From positions 1 to 61,326 of the IMG/VR virus record IMGVR_UViG_3300026038_000006: a stretch of DNA of 61,326 nt; one strand, 5' to 3'. Under the pieces are notes generated by a model. The model ran no database searches. It had not been told where the DNA came from and saw only the letters and a program-made list of their open reading frames with translations. The position numbers and the translations under genes were made by a program. Below, in pieces: positions 8,696 through 16,547 of this stretch (position 1 is the first letter of the stretch; every line of letters starts with the position of its first letter). The stretch is from a virus.

Positions 8696-8886
8696 GTTTT
8701 TCGCCTCGTTTCCCTGAATGCCTCGAATGTCTTTTCTGCATCTCGTTCGCGCTCGATGGCCTCTTGGACAACGCGGTGCATCAATGCCCCAAGGCGCTTC
8801 GCGTCTTCGAGCTTCACGCCCAATTTGCGCAACATGTACTTCGCAGTGGGCAATGAAATCTCGATGTTGTCGTATTTGACTTCCAT
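8692..8886 (-). CDS. Small helical protein
   Basis: 64 aa from the ATG at 8886 (TGATG overlap with the upstream stop). Helical, Glu/Arg-rich C-terminus (AIERERDAEKTFEAFRETRR). No family recognised. Confidence 0.6.
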   Translation of the reverse strand: MEVKYDNIEISLPTAKYMLRKLGVKLEDAKRLGALMHRVVQEAIERERDAEKTFEAFRETRRKT

Positions 8887-9671
8887 CAAATCAACCTTGG
8901 CCAAAATTTCTGCACATACTCTTCAATCTCTTCCAAAGTCGGATGACGTTTAACGGCGCCTGAAGGGCCGATGTCGTTGGGCGAAGGATCGATGAAATCA
9001 CGAAGCACCCGACGGTTACGAGGATGGCGCAATTTACGCAACGCCTTTTCGTAAATCGCATGCGCATAGGCCGGGTGCATATCCAGAGCTTCGCCGATCT
9101 TCCTAAAAGTCATCAAACCCGAACTTTCATTGTGCTTTGGTTCTGTTTGATACTCGGCGCCCCCGATCATATGCCACCAATCTGTGTCCGCGTATCCATC
9201 TCTAGGGCGAGCGACGAAGGCGACGAGTGTCACCCACTTTTCTACAGGCCATTCCAACTCAACACCAGCGTTTCGCATCGTTGTGAATACATCGACACCA
9301 AGAGCTTCTGGGCAAACCGAGGCCATTCGCCGTTTGTTTCGTTCTCTGAACCATTCCAGCGTATATGCGACCAATTCCCGAAGATGCTTACGCGCCCGGG
9401 GTTGCCAATACAAGAGACAACGCGATTGCTTCCGTGTCATCTTCGGGTTTCGCGCCAACATTCGTTCGCCGAACGCTTCGAGGTTGAAACGATAGAATAC
9501 AGCGTGAACTGGCCCTCTGAATACCTCGTTGAACAGAGGCACCCCCGATGGGCAACCGCGTTTGTGATCGAAGTTGGGACAGCCTCCAGGGCGCCCGGGG
9601 TACGGCATCCGACAAGCGCCCTGGAATTTGCGCGACACAATTGGTTCAACCCGTACGATGTGGCGACTCAT
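8886..9671 (-). CDS. Cys-rich metal-binding domain fused to a sigma-70 region-4-like HTH
   Basis: 261 aa. Residues 18-46 hold four cysteines in ACRMPYPGRPGGCPNFDHKR-type spacing ending GCPSG, like predicted metal- or Fe-S-binding domains (DUF2284-like); two further Cys lie at about 85 and 118. Residues 185-230 (MTFRKIGEALDMHPAYAHAI followed by YEKALRKLRHP) closely match sigma region 4, whose standard ending is EKALRKLRHP. I saw no region 2 in it. It may be a transcription regulator that reads a metal or redox signal. ATGA overlap upstream, TGATG downstream. Confidence 0.65.
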   Translation of the reverse strand: MSRHIVRVEPIVSRKFQGACRMPYPGRPGGCPNFDHKRGCPSGVPLFNEVFRGPVHAVFYRFNLEAFGERMLARNPKMTRKQSRCLLYWQPRARKHLRELVAYTLEWFRERNKRRMASVCPEALGVDVFTTMRNAGVELEWPVEKWVTLVAFVARPRDGYADTDWWHMIGGAEYQTEPKHNESSGLMTFRKIGEALDMHPAYAHAIYEKALRKLRHPRNRRVLRDFIDPSPNDIGPSGAVKRHPTLEEIEEYVQKFWPRLI

Positions 9672-10270
9672 TGGACCAACTGTTTCTCGACGGTCATCTT
9701 GTCATTCAACAAAATCGCCACCTCGCGATATGCTGGAACATTCGGTCGCACAACGTCTGGGTCTTTGATGTCGATGTGCCCGTGCTGATAGCTATACACA
9801 TCAACGTTGGCATGCGTGAAAGGGTGGTGGATTCCTCGAAACTTCCCGTGGCTGCGCGCCATATCCACGATGTCACCAGGGATACAATGGGTGGCACCCC
9901 AAAGAACATCTATCTCCATCACCGTCGAATGAAAAAGCATGATGCATCCGAGGTCATAGTGCACGGTGACCACTGAATTCTTCACAGTCACCCTAATGAT
10001 CTTTCCAAGGGTGTACTGGGACGCCAGACCCATCACTGCCAACTCATTAGAGCTGTCCGAAATCCGCTCTGCAAGCGTTCCGTCTGGGATGCGAATGATG
10101 TGGTGACCGGGGCGCGTGTAGTCGCCTTTCAACTGCATTGGGTTGAGCGTTCTGATCGTATGTATAGCAGCCGCGAGTTGATCTTCACTCGGCTCTTCGA
10201 CGCCTTGTGCTTTCAAATAGGTCTTCGCGACATCCACCAAGTGCGTTATGTTTGTAATCGGTATGTTCAC
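9668..10270 (-). CDS. Hypothetical protein, GTG start behind the shared box
   Basis: 200 aa. The GTG at 10270 directly follows AAAGGAGAACCGGCC, so the ten codons upstream are untranslated leader read in frame. Residues 1-40 are helical; the rest is beta-rich with many His (HHIIRIPDG, CIMLFHSTVMEIDVLWG, HHPFTHANVDVYSYQHGH). No family recognised. Confidence 0.65.
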   Translation of the reverse strand: MNIPITNITHLVDVAKTYLKAQGVEEPSEDQLAAAIHTIRTLNPMQLKGDYTRPGHHIIRIPDGTLAERISDSSNELAVMGLASQYTLGKIIRVTVKNSVVTVHYDLGCIMLFHSTVMEIDVLWGATHCIPGDIVDMARSHGKFRGIHHPFTHANVDVYSYQHGHIDIKDPDVVRPNVPAYREVAILLNDKMTVEKQLVQ

Positions 10271-10296
10271 GGCCGGTTCTCCTTTCTGCGTTGGTT

Positions 10297-10482
10297 TCAA
10301 GCTTCCTCAGAAACAAGTCGATTCAACTCAAGTCGAGCACGAGAACGGGCGATCCCGTGCGCAAGTTTGGTGTCACGGGTTTGCGCCCTTTTGCTTCGAT
10401 TGTTTCTGTAGGTTTCCCGAGGGAATTTGTCGTGCCCAGGGCAACACCAGCTGTCTTTTCTTTTGACGCCGTATGGTTTCAT
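10297..10482 (-). CDS. Small basic protein
   Basis: 61 aa. ATG at 10482 behind AAGGAGAACTAGTC, a variant of the shared start box. It begins MKPYGVKRKDSWCCPGHDKF; the CCPGHD piece may bind metal, and the tail is rich in Arg and Ala. Looks like a small nucleic-acid-binding phage protein; function not known. Confidence 0.65.
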   Translation of the reverse strand: MKPYGVKRKDSWCCPGHDKFPRETYRNNRSKRAQTRDTKLAHGIARSRARLELNRLVSEEA

Positions 10483-10513
10483 GACTAGTTCTCCTTCGAC
10501 GTTTGACAGCGGC

Positions 10514-10735
10514 CTAGAAATTCCAAGCCGCTTTGTTCCCGTACCCTATTTGCTCGCCTTCGACGAGATACAGCACGTCAACCTCATCGAATTCCGGTTT
10601 CTCACCTTCCACTTCTGATTTCAAAGTGGCGCCCGCGATTTCAGACTTCAACGGATAATTGGGTTGGTACTGCATCACAACTTCAACGTCGTCTTCGAGG
10701 TCTTCTAGGATTGCTTTCAATTCGCCTACTGTCAT
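10514..10735 (-). CDS. Small acidic protein (MTVGELKAIL type)
   Basis: 73 aa, start fixed by the shared box before the ATG at 10735. The opening MTVGELKAILEDLEDDVEV followed by QPNYPLKSEI matches a widespread small phage/plasmid protein of unknown function in which a similar opening precedes Q.SYP.... Acidic overall. Confidence 0.75.
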   Translation of the reverse strand: MTVGELKAILEDLEDDVEVVMQYQPNYPLKSEIAGATLKSEVEGEKPEFDEVDVLYLVEGEQIGYGNKAAWNF

Positions 10736-10762
10736 GGCCGGTTCTCCTTCTGTGTTTAGGTG

Positions 10763-11125
10763 TTAATGAACAACGGTGACTCCATTTGATTCAAGAACAA
10801 ACCACCTAACTTTCTCACGAATTTGCTCTATCGCTTTTTGAACACCCTCTTCTTTTCTTCTTTGTTCTGTGATAGATGCCACTCGTTCATCATCCACGCC
10901 GTACCATTCTGTCACGCCCCAGTCCCACACCTGCGCCGATGGCTCTGCGTTGCAAACCTGGTTGTGCGTTGACCAATATCGTGTCGCGGCGTCTTCATGG
11001 CTGTAGTACGGCCCAGACATCAGATACAAATCACCACACGGGTCAATGGCGCCTACATAATAGCCCTCGTACGGGCATCCATACGGATCAGCCTTGACGT
11101 TTTCTGTATGGTGTCTGACTTTCAT
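10763..11125 (-). CDS. Hypothetical protein, aromatic-rich
   Basis: 120 aa, ATGA overlap with the upstream gene. Tyr/Trp-rich N-terminal half (YGCPYEGYYVGAIDPCGDLY) and a helical C-terminal part. No family recognised. Confidence 0.6.
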   Translation of the reverse strand: MKVRHHTENVKADPYGCPYEGYYVGAIDPCGDLYLMSGPYYSHEDAATRYWSTHNQVCNAEPSAQVWDWGVTEWYGVDDERVASITEQRRKEEGVQKAIEQIREKVRWFVLESNGVTVVH

Positions 11126-11340
11126 CCCAAATCCACCAGTCTGAATTCGCCACCAAATTGGAACGTCGGGAGATCACCTTCAACATCAGCGTCGGCAGGC
11201 GCCACCACCAAAGCAGCAACTTCGCTTGTGGTGTGAGAATAACTCGTGCCTTCTGCGGTTATTCTTGAAACATATCTCGTTCCAGCAGGAAGAATGACTT
11301 TTTTGCCGATGTCTTCTTCTTTGACGTCGATGTTTTTCAT
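11122..11340 (-). CDS. Small acidic protein behind promoter site 2
   Basis: 72 aa from the ATG at 11340 with the shared start box; the 32 upstream in-frame codons read through the promoter. The protein starts MKNIDVKEEDIGKKVILPAG and is beta-rich (FQFGGEFRLVDLG). First gene of the operon starting at promoter site 2. Function unknown. Confidence 0.7.
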   Translation of the reverse strand: MKNIDVKEEDIGKKVILPAGTRYVSRITAEGTSYSHTTSEVAALVVAPADADVEGDLPTFQFGGEFRLVDLG

Positions 11341-11368
11341 GGCCGGTTCTCCTTCAACGTATAAATAG

Positions 11369-11397
11369 ATTGTAACTCCAATTGAATTGGAAGTCAA
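11369..11397 (-). promoter_or_regulatory. Conserved promoter with palindromic spacer, site 2
   Basis: Minus strand: TTGACT, 17-base spacer TCCAATTCAATTGGAGT, TACAAT, then the start box at about 11341-11353. The first 15 spacer bases form a perfect palindrome centred on C. The strength of both hexamers and the exact 17-base spacing argue for host sigma-70 recognition; the palindrome would suit a repressor that blocks polymerase. Confidence 0.85.
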
Positions 11398-11437
11398 GCA
11401 AAATCGACCCAACAACCAAAATATTTTACCGAACAAT

Positions 11438-11674
11438 TCACACTCGCCTCTTGTTAAACATGATTTTTGCTAATTTTATGAATTCTTCCAACAAATCCAG
11501 CATATCTTCCGTACAATTTTCGAAAGAAACTGCGCTTCCACTATCTTCATCGCAAAAGTGTACGAAAAACGCGCCTTCTTCACAGTACAATGTGCATTCG
11601 ATTTGGTCGATTTTGAAATCCACCTTTCCCGTTGTAAGGCCGCTTGGTTTGTGTTGTTTCTTTTTGTTTCCCAC
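11438..11674 (-). CDS. Small acidic protein, GTG start
   Basis: 78 aa from the GTG at 11674, which has GGAG seven bases upstream; longer in-frame versions overlap the previous gene. Acidic with Cys (CTLYCEEGAFFVHFCDEDSG). It ends just upstream of promoter site 2 and so is the last gene of its operon. No family recognised. Confidence 0.5.
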   Translation of the reverse strand: MGNKKKQHKPSGLTTGKVDFKIDQIECTLYCEEGAFFVHFCDEDSGSAVSFENCTEDMLDLLEEFIKLAKIMFNKRRV

Positions 11675-11705
11675 GTCAAATCTCCAATTGGATGTTTCAG
11701 TTGAA

Positions 11706-11996
11706 TCACTCGGATTCTGGTGGAAGCGCTTGCTTAATTCCCAGGATATCCAACACAAGCTGGATGAATTTCTTGCCGTCTGACTTCCCGTTCTTCAAGT
11801 CGTCCAACACTACGGCCATTATTGGCTCTATCTTCTCTTTGTCGTTCGATAGCTCCAACAGCAACTCAGCAATGACCATATCCTTCGGCGCTACGCCCGG
11901 GGCATTCGAGACAATGGCTGCCGCGAAGAACAACCCGAATTTCACCCCATATTTCAACGCAATCCTCTCTGACTCTTTGTCTCCGAGATCAACCAT
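11706..11996 (-). CDS. Hypothetical helical protein
   Basis: 96 aa; ATG at 11996 with AAAGGAGAAAAAG upstream. Residues 15-32 (YGVKFGLFFAAAIVSNAPG) are hydrophobic but interrupted, perhaps a buried helix rather than a membrane segment. No family recognised. Confidence 0.6.
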   Translation of the reverse strand: MVDLGDKESERIALKYGVKFGLFFAAAIVSNAPGVAPKDMVIAELLLELSNDKEKIEPIMAVVLDDLKNGKSDGKKFIQLVLDILGIKQALPPESE

Positions 11997-12043
11997 GGTC
12001 TTTTTCTCCTTTGTGTATTGAATTTATGAGCTCTTCGAATTGA

Positions 12044-12220
12044 TCAATCGCTCTGTTGTTCGTTCTGTTGCTGTTCGAGGTCTACGCATTCGCCGCAGAT
12101 GCCGTTGGTCTCACAGCACGAAGCGCAGAATCCATAGTGACACTGCTCACACACGACTTCCGTTTCATTGTCAATGGTGTCAGCGCACTCCGCACATATG
12201 TGATAGACTGTATTTGCCAT
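12044..12220 (-). CDS. Very small Cys-rich (RING/zinc-ribbon-like) protein
   Basis: 58 aa. ATG at 12220 with AAGGAGAAAG upstream; TGA at 12044-12046. Ten Cys lie in pairs (HICAEC; CEQCHYGFCASCC; GICGEC), spaced to chelate two zinc ions, followed by a Gln/Glu tail. The dense cysteine pattern together with a perfect ribosome site supports it as real. Function unknown. Confidence 0.7.
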   Translation of the reverse strand: MANTVYHICAECADTIDNETEVVCEQCHYGFCASCCETNGICGECVDLEQQQNEQQSD

Positions 12221-12238
12221 TGCTTTCTCCTTGGTGAC

Positions 12239-12439
12239 TCAATTGGTCAAGTAGTTTTGACAAAAACCATAGTACGCGAACGGGGTGCAGATCAAGGAGG
12301 TGATGACGACGATCGCTAAAACAACCAACACGGCACCGATGAGCATCAAAACAACCATCTTTCGCCTGTCCCTTCGAAATTGGCGAGCGGTCAACCATGG
12401 CACGAACTGGCGACCAGCGGGATTGGCTTTGATTCGCAC
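12239..12439 (-). CDS. Small single-pass membrane protein (possible lysis-associated)
   Basis: 66 aa from a GTG at 12439; an ATG at 12358 behind AGGCGAAAG would give 39 aa. A basic segment (RQFRRDRRK) precedes one strong transmembrane helix (VVLMLIGAVLVVLAIVVITS), then a short aromatic tail. Position just downstream of the endolysin suggests a holin- or spanin-like role, but the topology alone does not prove it. Confidence 0.55.
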   Translation of the reverse strand: MRIKANPAGRQFVPWLTARQFRRDRRKMVVLMLIGAVLVVLAIVVITSLICTPFAYYGFCQNYLTN

Positions 12440-12488
12440 CAGCCCGCTCGCCGCCTCGTTCTTTCGCGCGGCGCGAAGCGACGCTGAC

Positions 12489-12758
12489 TCACTTACGCGA
12501 AGAATCGACCAACACCCATGCGCGGGCGATGGCAGCGAGCAATTCCCGATGGTTCAGGCGCGCCTCTTCGCTGTCGGCCGAAGAACGCAACATCTCAGAG
12601 TATGACCGAAGCACCTGGCGTGTGTTGTTGATGCGATGGATTGTGGCGCCGGTGGCCGAGCGCTGGAGCCTCACGTCCATCAAGCCCGCCTCGATCAGCG
12701 CAGCCCTCTGTTCCGGCTCCAGCACAACCACCTCGTCGTCACAACCCTCCAACGCCAT
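12489..12758 (-). CDS. Hypothetical protein next to the endolysin
   Basis: 89 aa; start at 12758 overlaps the endolysin 3' end by 20 bases. Helical with many Arg/Glu/Ala; no membrane segment. A role in lysis is possible only by location. Confidence 0.55.
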   Translation of the reverse strand: MALEGCDDEVVVLEPEQRAALIEAGLMDVRLQRSATGATIHRINNTRQVLRSYSEMLRSSADSEEARLNHRELLAAIARAWVLVDSSRK

Positions 12759-13524
12759 CAGCTAGTTGGTGCTCCGCGCGCACCAACTCCTCCACCGCCA
12801 CCCTCGTGAACAACTCGCCCTCGCGCGGCAACTTCTCGCGCTCACGGAACTGCGCCATTGCGGCGTTGGAGCGTGGGCCAATGTCCCCGTCGACAGCCCC
12901 GGGATAATACCCGAGACGGCCTAACAGGCATTGGACACGACGGCTCATCCAATCCCCACCCCACAGCCAATCGAGGTGTGCCCGTACACTCCAATCCATG
13001 TCCGCACACCGAGGATAGTAGCCCGATTGGAGCTCAGCAATGGTCGTTCGGACCTGACAATGGGGAACGTCACGGAATCTCCAACGCCCACCCCACTCAA
13101 ACTCCAATCCATCACCATCCACCCCATCACCCCGGGCCTTCTCGTCCAGGTATCTCGAAGCCTTCTCCAATGCCGCCTCCAATCGATACCAAGGACACCC
13201 CGCCGGGTTCTTCTTATCAGGCTCAGGCCAATAAACCTCAGAATCACTCCCGGGCTTATACGGCGCCAGGTCCAACGCCAATCCATAATTGTGCATCGAC
13301 TGCCCGCCCTTCGCCTTCGTCACAACATTTCCCGAAGTCGTACGCCCCTGGGCATATAGGGCGTCTTGCTCCGAAAATGTTCGCAGTCCGCTGTACACCT
13401 TAAAGTACACATCTTCGGCTGCGAGTTCATCGAGAGCAAGTGTGACCACCTCGACGAGGGCTGGATGGACCTTCGTCTTGTCCACTTTACTGGACCACTG
13501 TTTCGGTATTGGTTTCTTGTTCAT
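12739..13524 (-). CDS. Endolysin: M15-type peptidase with C-terminal peptidoglycan-binding domain
   Basis: 261 aa from the ATG at 13524 (AAAGGAG upstream). The peptidase domain (about 15-165) has SGLRTFSEQDALY, HNYGLALDL (zinc His/Asp), EWGGRW and VPHCQV (second zinc His), as in CwlK/VanY-like L,D- or D,D-peptidases that cut stem peptides. Residues about 195-240 (VQCLLGRLGYYPGAVDGDIG) match the PG_binding_1 repeat. No signal peptide in this form. The frame continues open upstream to 14097; see the separate entry for that extension. Confidence 0.9.
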   Translation of the reverse strand: MNKKPIPKQWSSKVDKTKVHPALVEVVTLALDELAAEDVYFKVYSGLRTFSEQDALYAQGRTTSGNVVTKAKGGQSMHNYGLALDLAPYKPGSDSEVYWPEPDKKNPAGCPWYRLEAALEKASRYLDEKARGDGVDGDGLEFEWGGRWRFRDVPHCQVRTTIAELQSGYYPRCADMDWSVRAHLDWLWGGDWMSRRVQCLLGRLGYYPGAVDGDIGPRSNAAMAQFREREKLPREGELFTRVAVEELVRAEHQLADGVGGL

Positions 13525-14082
13525 TGGTTTTTCTCCTTTCACGCAAATCTTTTTCTCGATTTCTGGTGTGGGTGTGAATGGTGTAAATGGCGGGGATGTC
13601 GGTCCATTGGTAAACGGTCTCGGGTCATGGGCGTTGAACCATTTCGTGAGTGCTTCGATGGATGTGATTGCGGCTCTGATGGTAGCGGTGGCGGCCTCGG
13701 GGTCTGAGAATGTGAGGGTGATGGGGTTCGGGGGTGTGGAGGTGGCGGGGTTGGTTGGTTCTTCGGTGGCAGGGTTGGTTGGTGCTCCAACGCTTGGATT
13801 GGTTGACGTTCCAACGCTTGGATTGGTTGACGTTCCAACGCTTGCACTATTGGCTGATTGGTTATTGGTGTTTTTGGCGAAATTGTTGTGCGGTGTGGGC
13901 GTGCCAGCCATGGCAGTGCGACCACCACACCCCTCGGTTTCGCTGCCAGTGGGGGTGGGGCCACACACGTTCCAACGCTCATCCACAGGCCTAGCGGCCA
14001 ATCGACGCCCCAATGCTATCAACCAACGCAGAAACGCGGATGCTACATGCGCCATTCTCTTCACCACAACAACCTTTCCCAT
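13525..14082 (-). other. In-frame upstream extension of the endolysin with Pro/Thr repeats
   Basis: 186 codons without a stop precede the endolysin start in the same frame. An ATG at 14082 has GGAGG eight bases upstream, a better site than most real genes here. The predicted peptide has a hydrophobic/basic N-terminal segment (VASAFLRWLIALGRRLAA), then tandem eight-residue repeats NPSVGTST, then EAATATIRAAITSIEALTKW. It may be a longer secreted or anchored endolysin form, or fortuitous. DNA repeats underlie the peptide repeats: a 24-base unit at 13787-13810 and 13811-13834, with a partial third copy. Confidence 0.4.
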
Positions 14083-14123
14083 CACCAAGCCCTCCAACCA
14101 TCAGCCACTTGTACGGGGATGTA

Positions 14124-14265
14124 CTCTACTACGTAGTAGAGCCGGTGGCCTAGCGGTCACGATGGCTCTCCAATTGGAGTTGGCTCAGCAATAAGAATCT
14201 AGATCTAGATTCGATCCGGCCGTATGCGCTGGCGCATCACTTCGACGTTACAACGTTCGTTGTAA
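14124..14265. repeat. Cluster of five palindromes in an intergenic region
   Basis: Within 142 bases: perfect 18-base palindrome CTCTACTACGTAGTAGAG (14124-14141); perfect 12-base CTCCAATTGGAG (14168-14179); perfect 18-base GAATCTAGATCTAGATTC (14195-14212); ATGCGC-TG-GCGCAT (14224-14237); TTACAACG-TT-CGTTGTAA (14248-14265). AGAGCC (14138) also pairs with GGCTCT (14164). No gene is evident here. Candidate roles: replication origin, recombination or resolution site, or an RNA structure. Confidence 0.75.
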
Positions 14266-14965
14266 ACCAATACACGCCCCAATACGCCGTACGAACGATT
14301 GGAGCATTGGAGCACTATGGATTGGTGATTGGAGCATACGCCGATTGGCTGGATGTGTGGTTGGCGCGTTACTTGTATTGGTTTTTCGATTGGTGATGTG
14401 GTGTGGCACATGTGTGCGGGACGCCACAACGCTCACACGCTCCCTACAACACACGTTCTCTTCCTCAACTTCCAATTCCCTTTTCTCCTGTCCCTACTTC
14501 TCCTCTACTCCTACGTATACGTTCTACTCCTATCGTCGTTCTACTTCGTATTGTATTATATGGGTTATTCGTTCTTCTCCTTACGGGGCTTTCTCCCTCC
14601 TTCTCTCGTTCCTTTCTTCCCTCTGCCCCTATAGGTCTGGAGGGGTCGGAAGCCCATTCAATTCCTCTTCTATTCACACGTCATCCTTTAGGCCTCGGGA
14701 TGGTCTTAACGGGGATGGGTGGGTGTTTTGGTATTGGTGATTGGTTTCGATTGGTATGGCGTCCTTCCAATCATCTATGCTTCTTTTCACACGTTAGGTG
14801 GTTTCGTCTCTTCGCGGTGTGGGGTGGTTGGGATTGGTGTCGATTGGATGGATATTGGATATGGCCGATATACCATAAGGTTGTGTCTAGGTGGATTGTA
14901 ATAATGGTAGGTTGTACTAATTGGTGTATTATGTGGGTGGTTACGTGGGTGGTAATGCGGCTATG
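14266..14965. other. 700-base region without a supported gene; ATTGG-rich and strand-biased
   Basis: I find no gene with a convincing start on either strand. 14298-14395 and 14732-14925 are G/T-rich on the plus strand and hold about 14 copies of ATTGG. 14455-14640 is a long pyrimidine-rich stretch on the plus strand (purine-rich in the transcribed direction). A weak 30-codon minus-strand frame starts near 14656 behind AGAGGA. Long plus-strand open frames here are low-complexity shadows. Origin or regulatory function is inference. Confidence 0.6.
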
Positions 14966-15178
14966 TTATTTGGCGTTCTCGGGATTGGTTGGAGTGTATT
15001 CTTGCCACGTTCTGGGGTCTTTCGTTCCGCCGTTCAATACACACTCGTCGCAATCCCCTTCAACGCTAGCGTCGCAATACTCGCAGTTCAACCCTCCTCC
15101 ATATCCTTCGCCCTCTTCGTATTCGAGGCATGGGATGCCCGTCTCACGCTCCAATTCTGACCTTGTCTTAGTGGTCAT
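14966..15178 (-). CDS. Small Cys-rich acidic protein
   Basis: 70 aa. ATG at 15178 in an ATGA overlap with the upstream gene. CEYCDASVEGDCDECVLNGG suggests a single zinc site; Glu/Gly-rich region before it. Last gene before the gene-free region. Function unknown. Confidence 0.6.
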   Translation of the reverse strand: MTTKTRSELERETGIPCLEYEEGEGYGGGLNCEYCDASVEGDCDECVLNGGTKDPRTWQEYTPTNPENAK

Positions 15179-15552
15179 GGTTTGGAGTGCTTCCCCTTCT
15201 TGGATTTCTTTGGCTTGAGCTTAGACGGGCCACCGCTCGATTCCGAGAGTTGAACCCCTTCGATGAATCCCATTTCCATCAGCGCCAGCGCAACGTCTTC
15301 CACCTCTTCCAATGATACGAATTTCGCCCAATTCTTCCTATTGGAGTTTTCTGTGATCTCTTGCAATTGGCTGTAGTCGATTTGCCAACCTTCTTCATTC
15401 GGAGCATTGAGGAGCAATTTCTGTGTCTTCGGTTTCACTTCTTCGACGATTCCCTTTCCAATTTGTTTCCCCAGCCCATAGGCCGCCCCGGTGTCGATTG
15501 CGTGTTGGATTTCTCTCGCGATCGCCCCGAATTCAATCTTCACCTCTTCCAT
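15175..15552 (-). CDS. Hypothetical protein with Lys-rich tail
   Basis: 125 aa from the ATG at 15552 (AGAGAG upstream); the longer upstream frame overlaps the preceding gene. Helical N-terminus, then SLEEVEDVALALMEMGFIEG, and a very basic tail (KLKPKKSKKGKHSKP) that could bind nucleic acid. No family recognised. Confidence 0.55.
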   Translation of the reverse strand: MEEVKIEFGAIAREIQHAIDTGAAYGLGKQIGKGIVEEVKPKTQKLLLNAPNEEGWQIDYSQLQEITENSNRKNWAKFVSLEEVEDVALALMEMGFIEGVQLSESSGGPSKLKPKKSKKGKHSKP

Positions 15553-15637
15553 CGTTCGTTCTCTCTTTCTTTCACACGTTTCTTTCGCAATATTTCCACC
15601 TAAGAATCGATGGCGCTCTACTCCCTTATCTTCTCCC

Positions 15638-16051
15638 CTACCTAACCATGCTCTCGTCAGGCGGAACAGCAATAATCGAATCAACAACCATGAACCTGTC
15701 CCCTCGGTCGTCTACCCATTCTCCGAGGATGTGGCGGTTGATGGTGGGGTTTAACCTCATCTGCGTTTCCCAACGGATTGTCCCATAGTTCTTCGCGTTC
15801 TTCAATCTTCGAGCGATGAAAACTTGGAGTTTTTCCAATTTGACTGTTTCTGGAACTTCGAGGGTTGCTGGAGTGATTCGCGTAGCGTGTCCCTCTTCCA
15901 CCAATTCATCAAAGCGCTTCTCCGACAATTCCATCCACGTGACGCAATTGGTCACGCGGTCGCTGTCTTCGATTTTTGCGGCCGCTGCTCCAAACACCAC
16001 AGGGACATCATCGGGGCATCCGCCCTCCAATCCAATAAACGTCATCTTCAT
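15638..16051 (-). CDS. Hypothetical protein
   Basis: 137 aa; ATG at 16051 (ATGA overlap). Mixed alpha/beta with RFMVVDSIIAVPPDE near the end. The upstream AAGGGACAG may serve as ribosome site. No family recognised. Confidence 0.6.
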   Translation of the reverse strand: MKMTFIGLEGGCPDDVPVVFGAAAAKIEDSDRVTNCVTWMELSEKRFDELVEEGHATRITPATLEVPETVKLEKLQVFIARRLKNAKNYGTIRWETQMRLNPTINRHILGEWVDDRGDRFMVVDSIIAVPPDESMVR

Positions 16052-16224
16052 CGCGCTGTCCCTTCTCTGTCTGTACAATTTGGACAATAATCGTGGCCGT
16101 GCGAATCCTTACTCCAACCGCTATTTTTCAGCACCTTTCTGGCTTTTCGCACATTTTTGGTGTTTACTCTTTCCCAATGACAGCAATTATCGCACCAAAT
16201 CACGACCTCTTTTGTGAAAGTCAT
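16048..16224 (-). CDS. Small zinc-ribbon protein
   Basis: 58 aa; ATG at 16224 in an ATGA overlap, with the next gene also overlapping. WCDNCCHW and YCPNCTD give a four-Cys zinc ribbon around a basic helix. The basic helix between Cys pairs suggests nucleic-acid binding. Confidence 0.65.
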   Translation of the reverse strand: MTFTKEVVIWCDNCCHWERVNTKNVRKARKVLKNSGWSKDSHGHDYCPNCTDREGTAR

Positions 16225-16535
16225 CGCTTCTTTTGGTCTACTTTCCCCCAAATATGGGTGCCACATTCGCTGTATTTGTTCTTCAAAGCCACGTTTTCAT
16301 CAAAATACCGTTTACAAGCCTCGAACCCTTCTGGGATGAGCTTTGCGTATGCTTTTCTGTGGTCCCCGTTCAAGATGTAAAAGTGTTCCATCTGTCCGAC
16401 CACCAGCGCCGTCGTATCGCTGCCATATTCAGCAACGTCACGGGAGTTGTAACTGACATAAAAGCCATCTCCCTCCTCGACATCATTTGGAATGAATATC
16501 GGAAAGCCTTCAATTGTCTCCATGTGACCGGACAT
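16221..16535 (-). CDS. Hypothetical protein
   Basis: 104 aa; ATG at 16535 behind AAAGGG. Mixed alpha/beta (GFYVSYNSRDVAEYGSD; GFEACKRYFDENVALKNK). No family recognised. Confidence 0.6.
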   Translation of the reverse strand: MSGHMETIEGFPIFIPNDVEEGDGFYVSYNSRDVAEYGSDTTALVVGQMEHFYILNGDHRKAYAKLIPEGFEACKRYFDENVALKNKYSECGTHIWGKVDQKKR

Positions 16536-16547
16536 CAAAACACCCTT

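Noticed and set aside
13289-14194. Plus-strand open frame of 301 codons
   Set aside because: Antisense to the endolysin and its repeat extension; no ribosome site and repetitive GLVDVPT peptide that mirrors the DNA repeat.
14140-14222. Possible tRNA on the plus strand (GCCGG ... CCGGC ends, TAGCGGTCA and TTCGATC segments)
   Set aside because: The T-arm and anticodon arm cannot be paired: bases around TTCGATC do not form a stem, and the strong hairpin GAATC/GATTC has the wrong loop. No CCA and mismatches in the acceptor stem.
14403-15218. Long plus-strand open frame (271 codons)
   Set aside because: Low-complexity Ser/Pro/Leu/Trp composition from the pyrimidine- and G/T-rich DNA, no ribosome site, overlaps the coupled minus-strand gene at 14966-15178.
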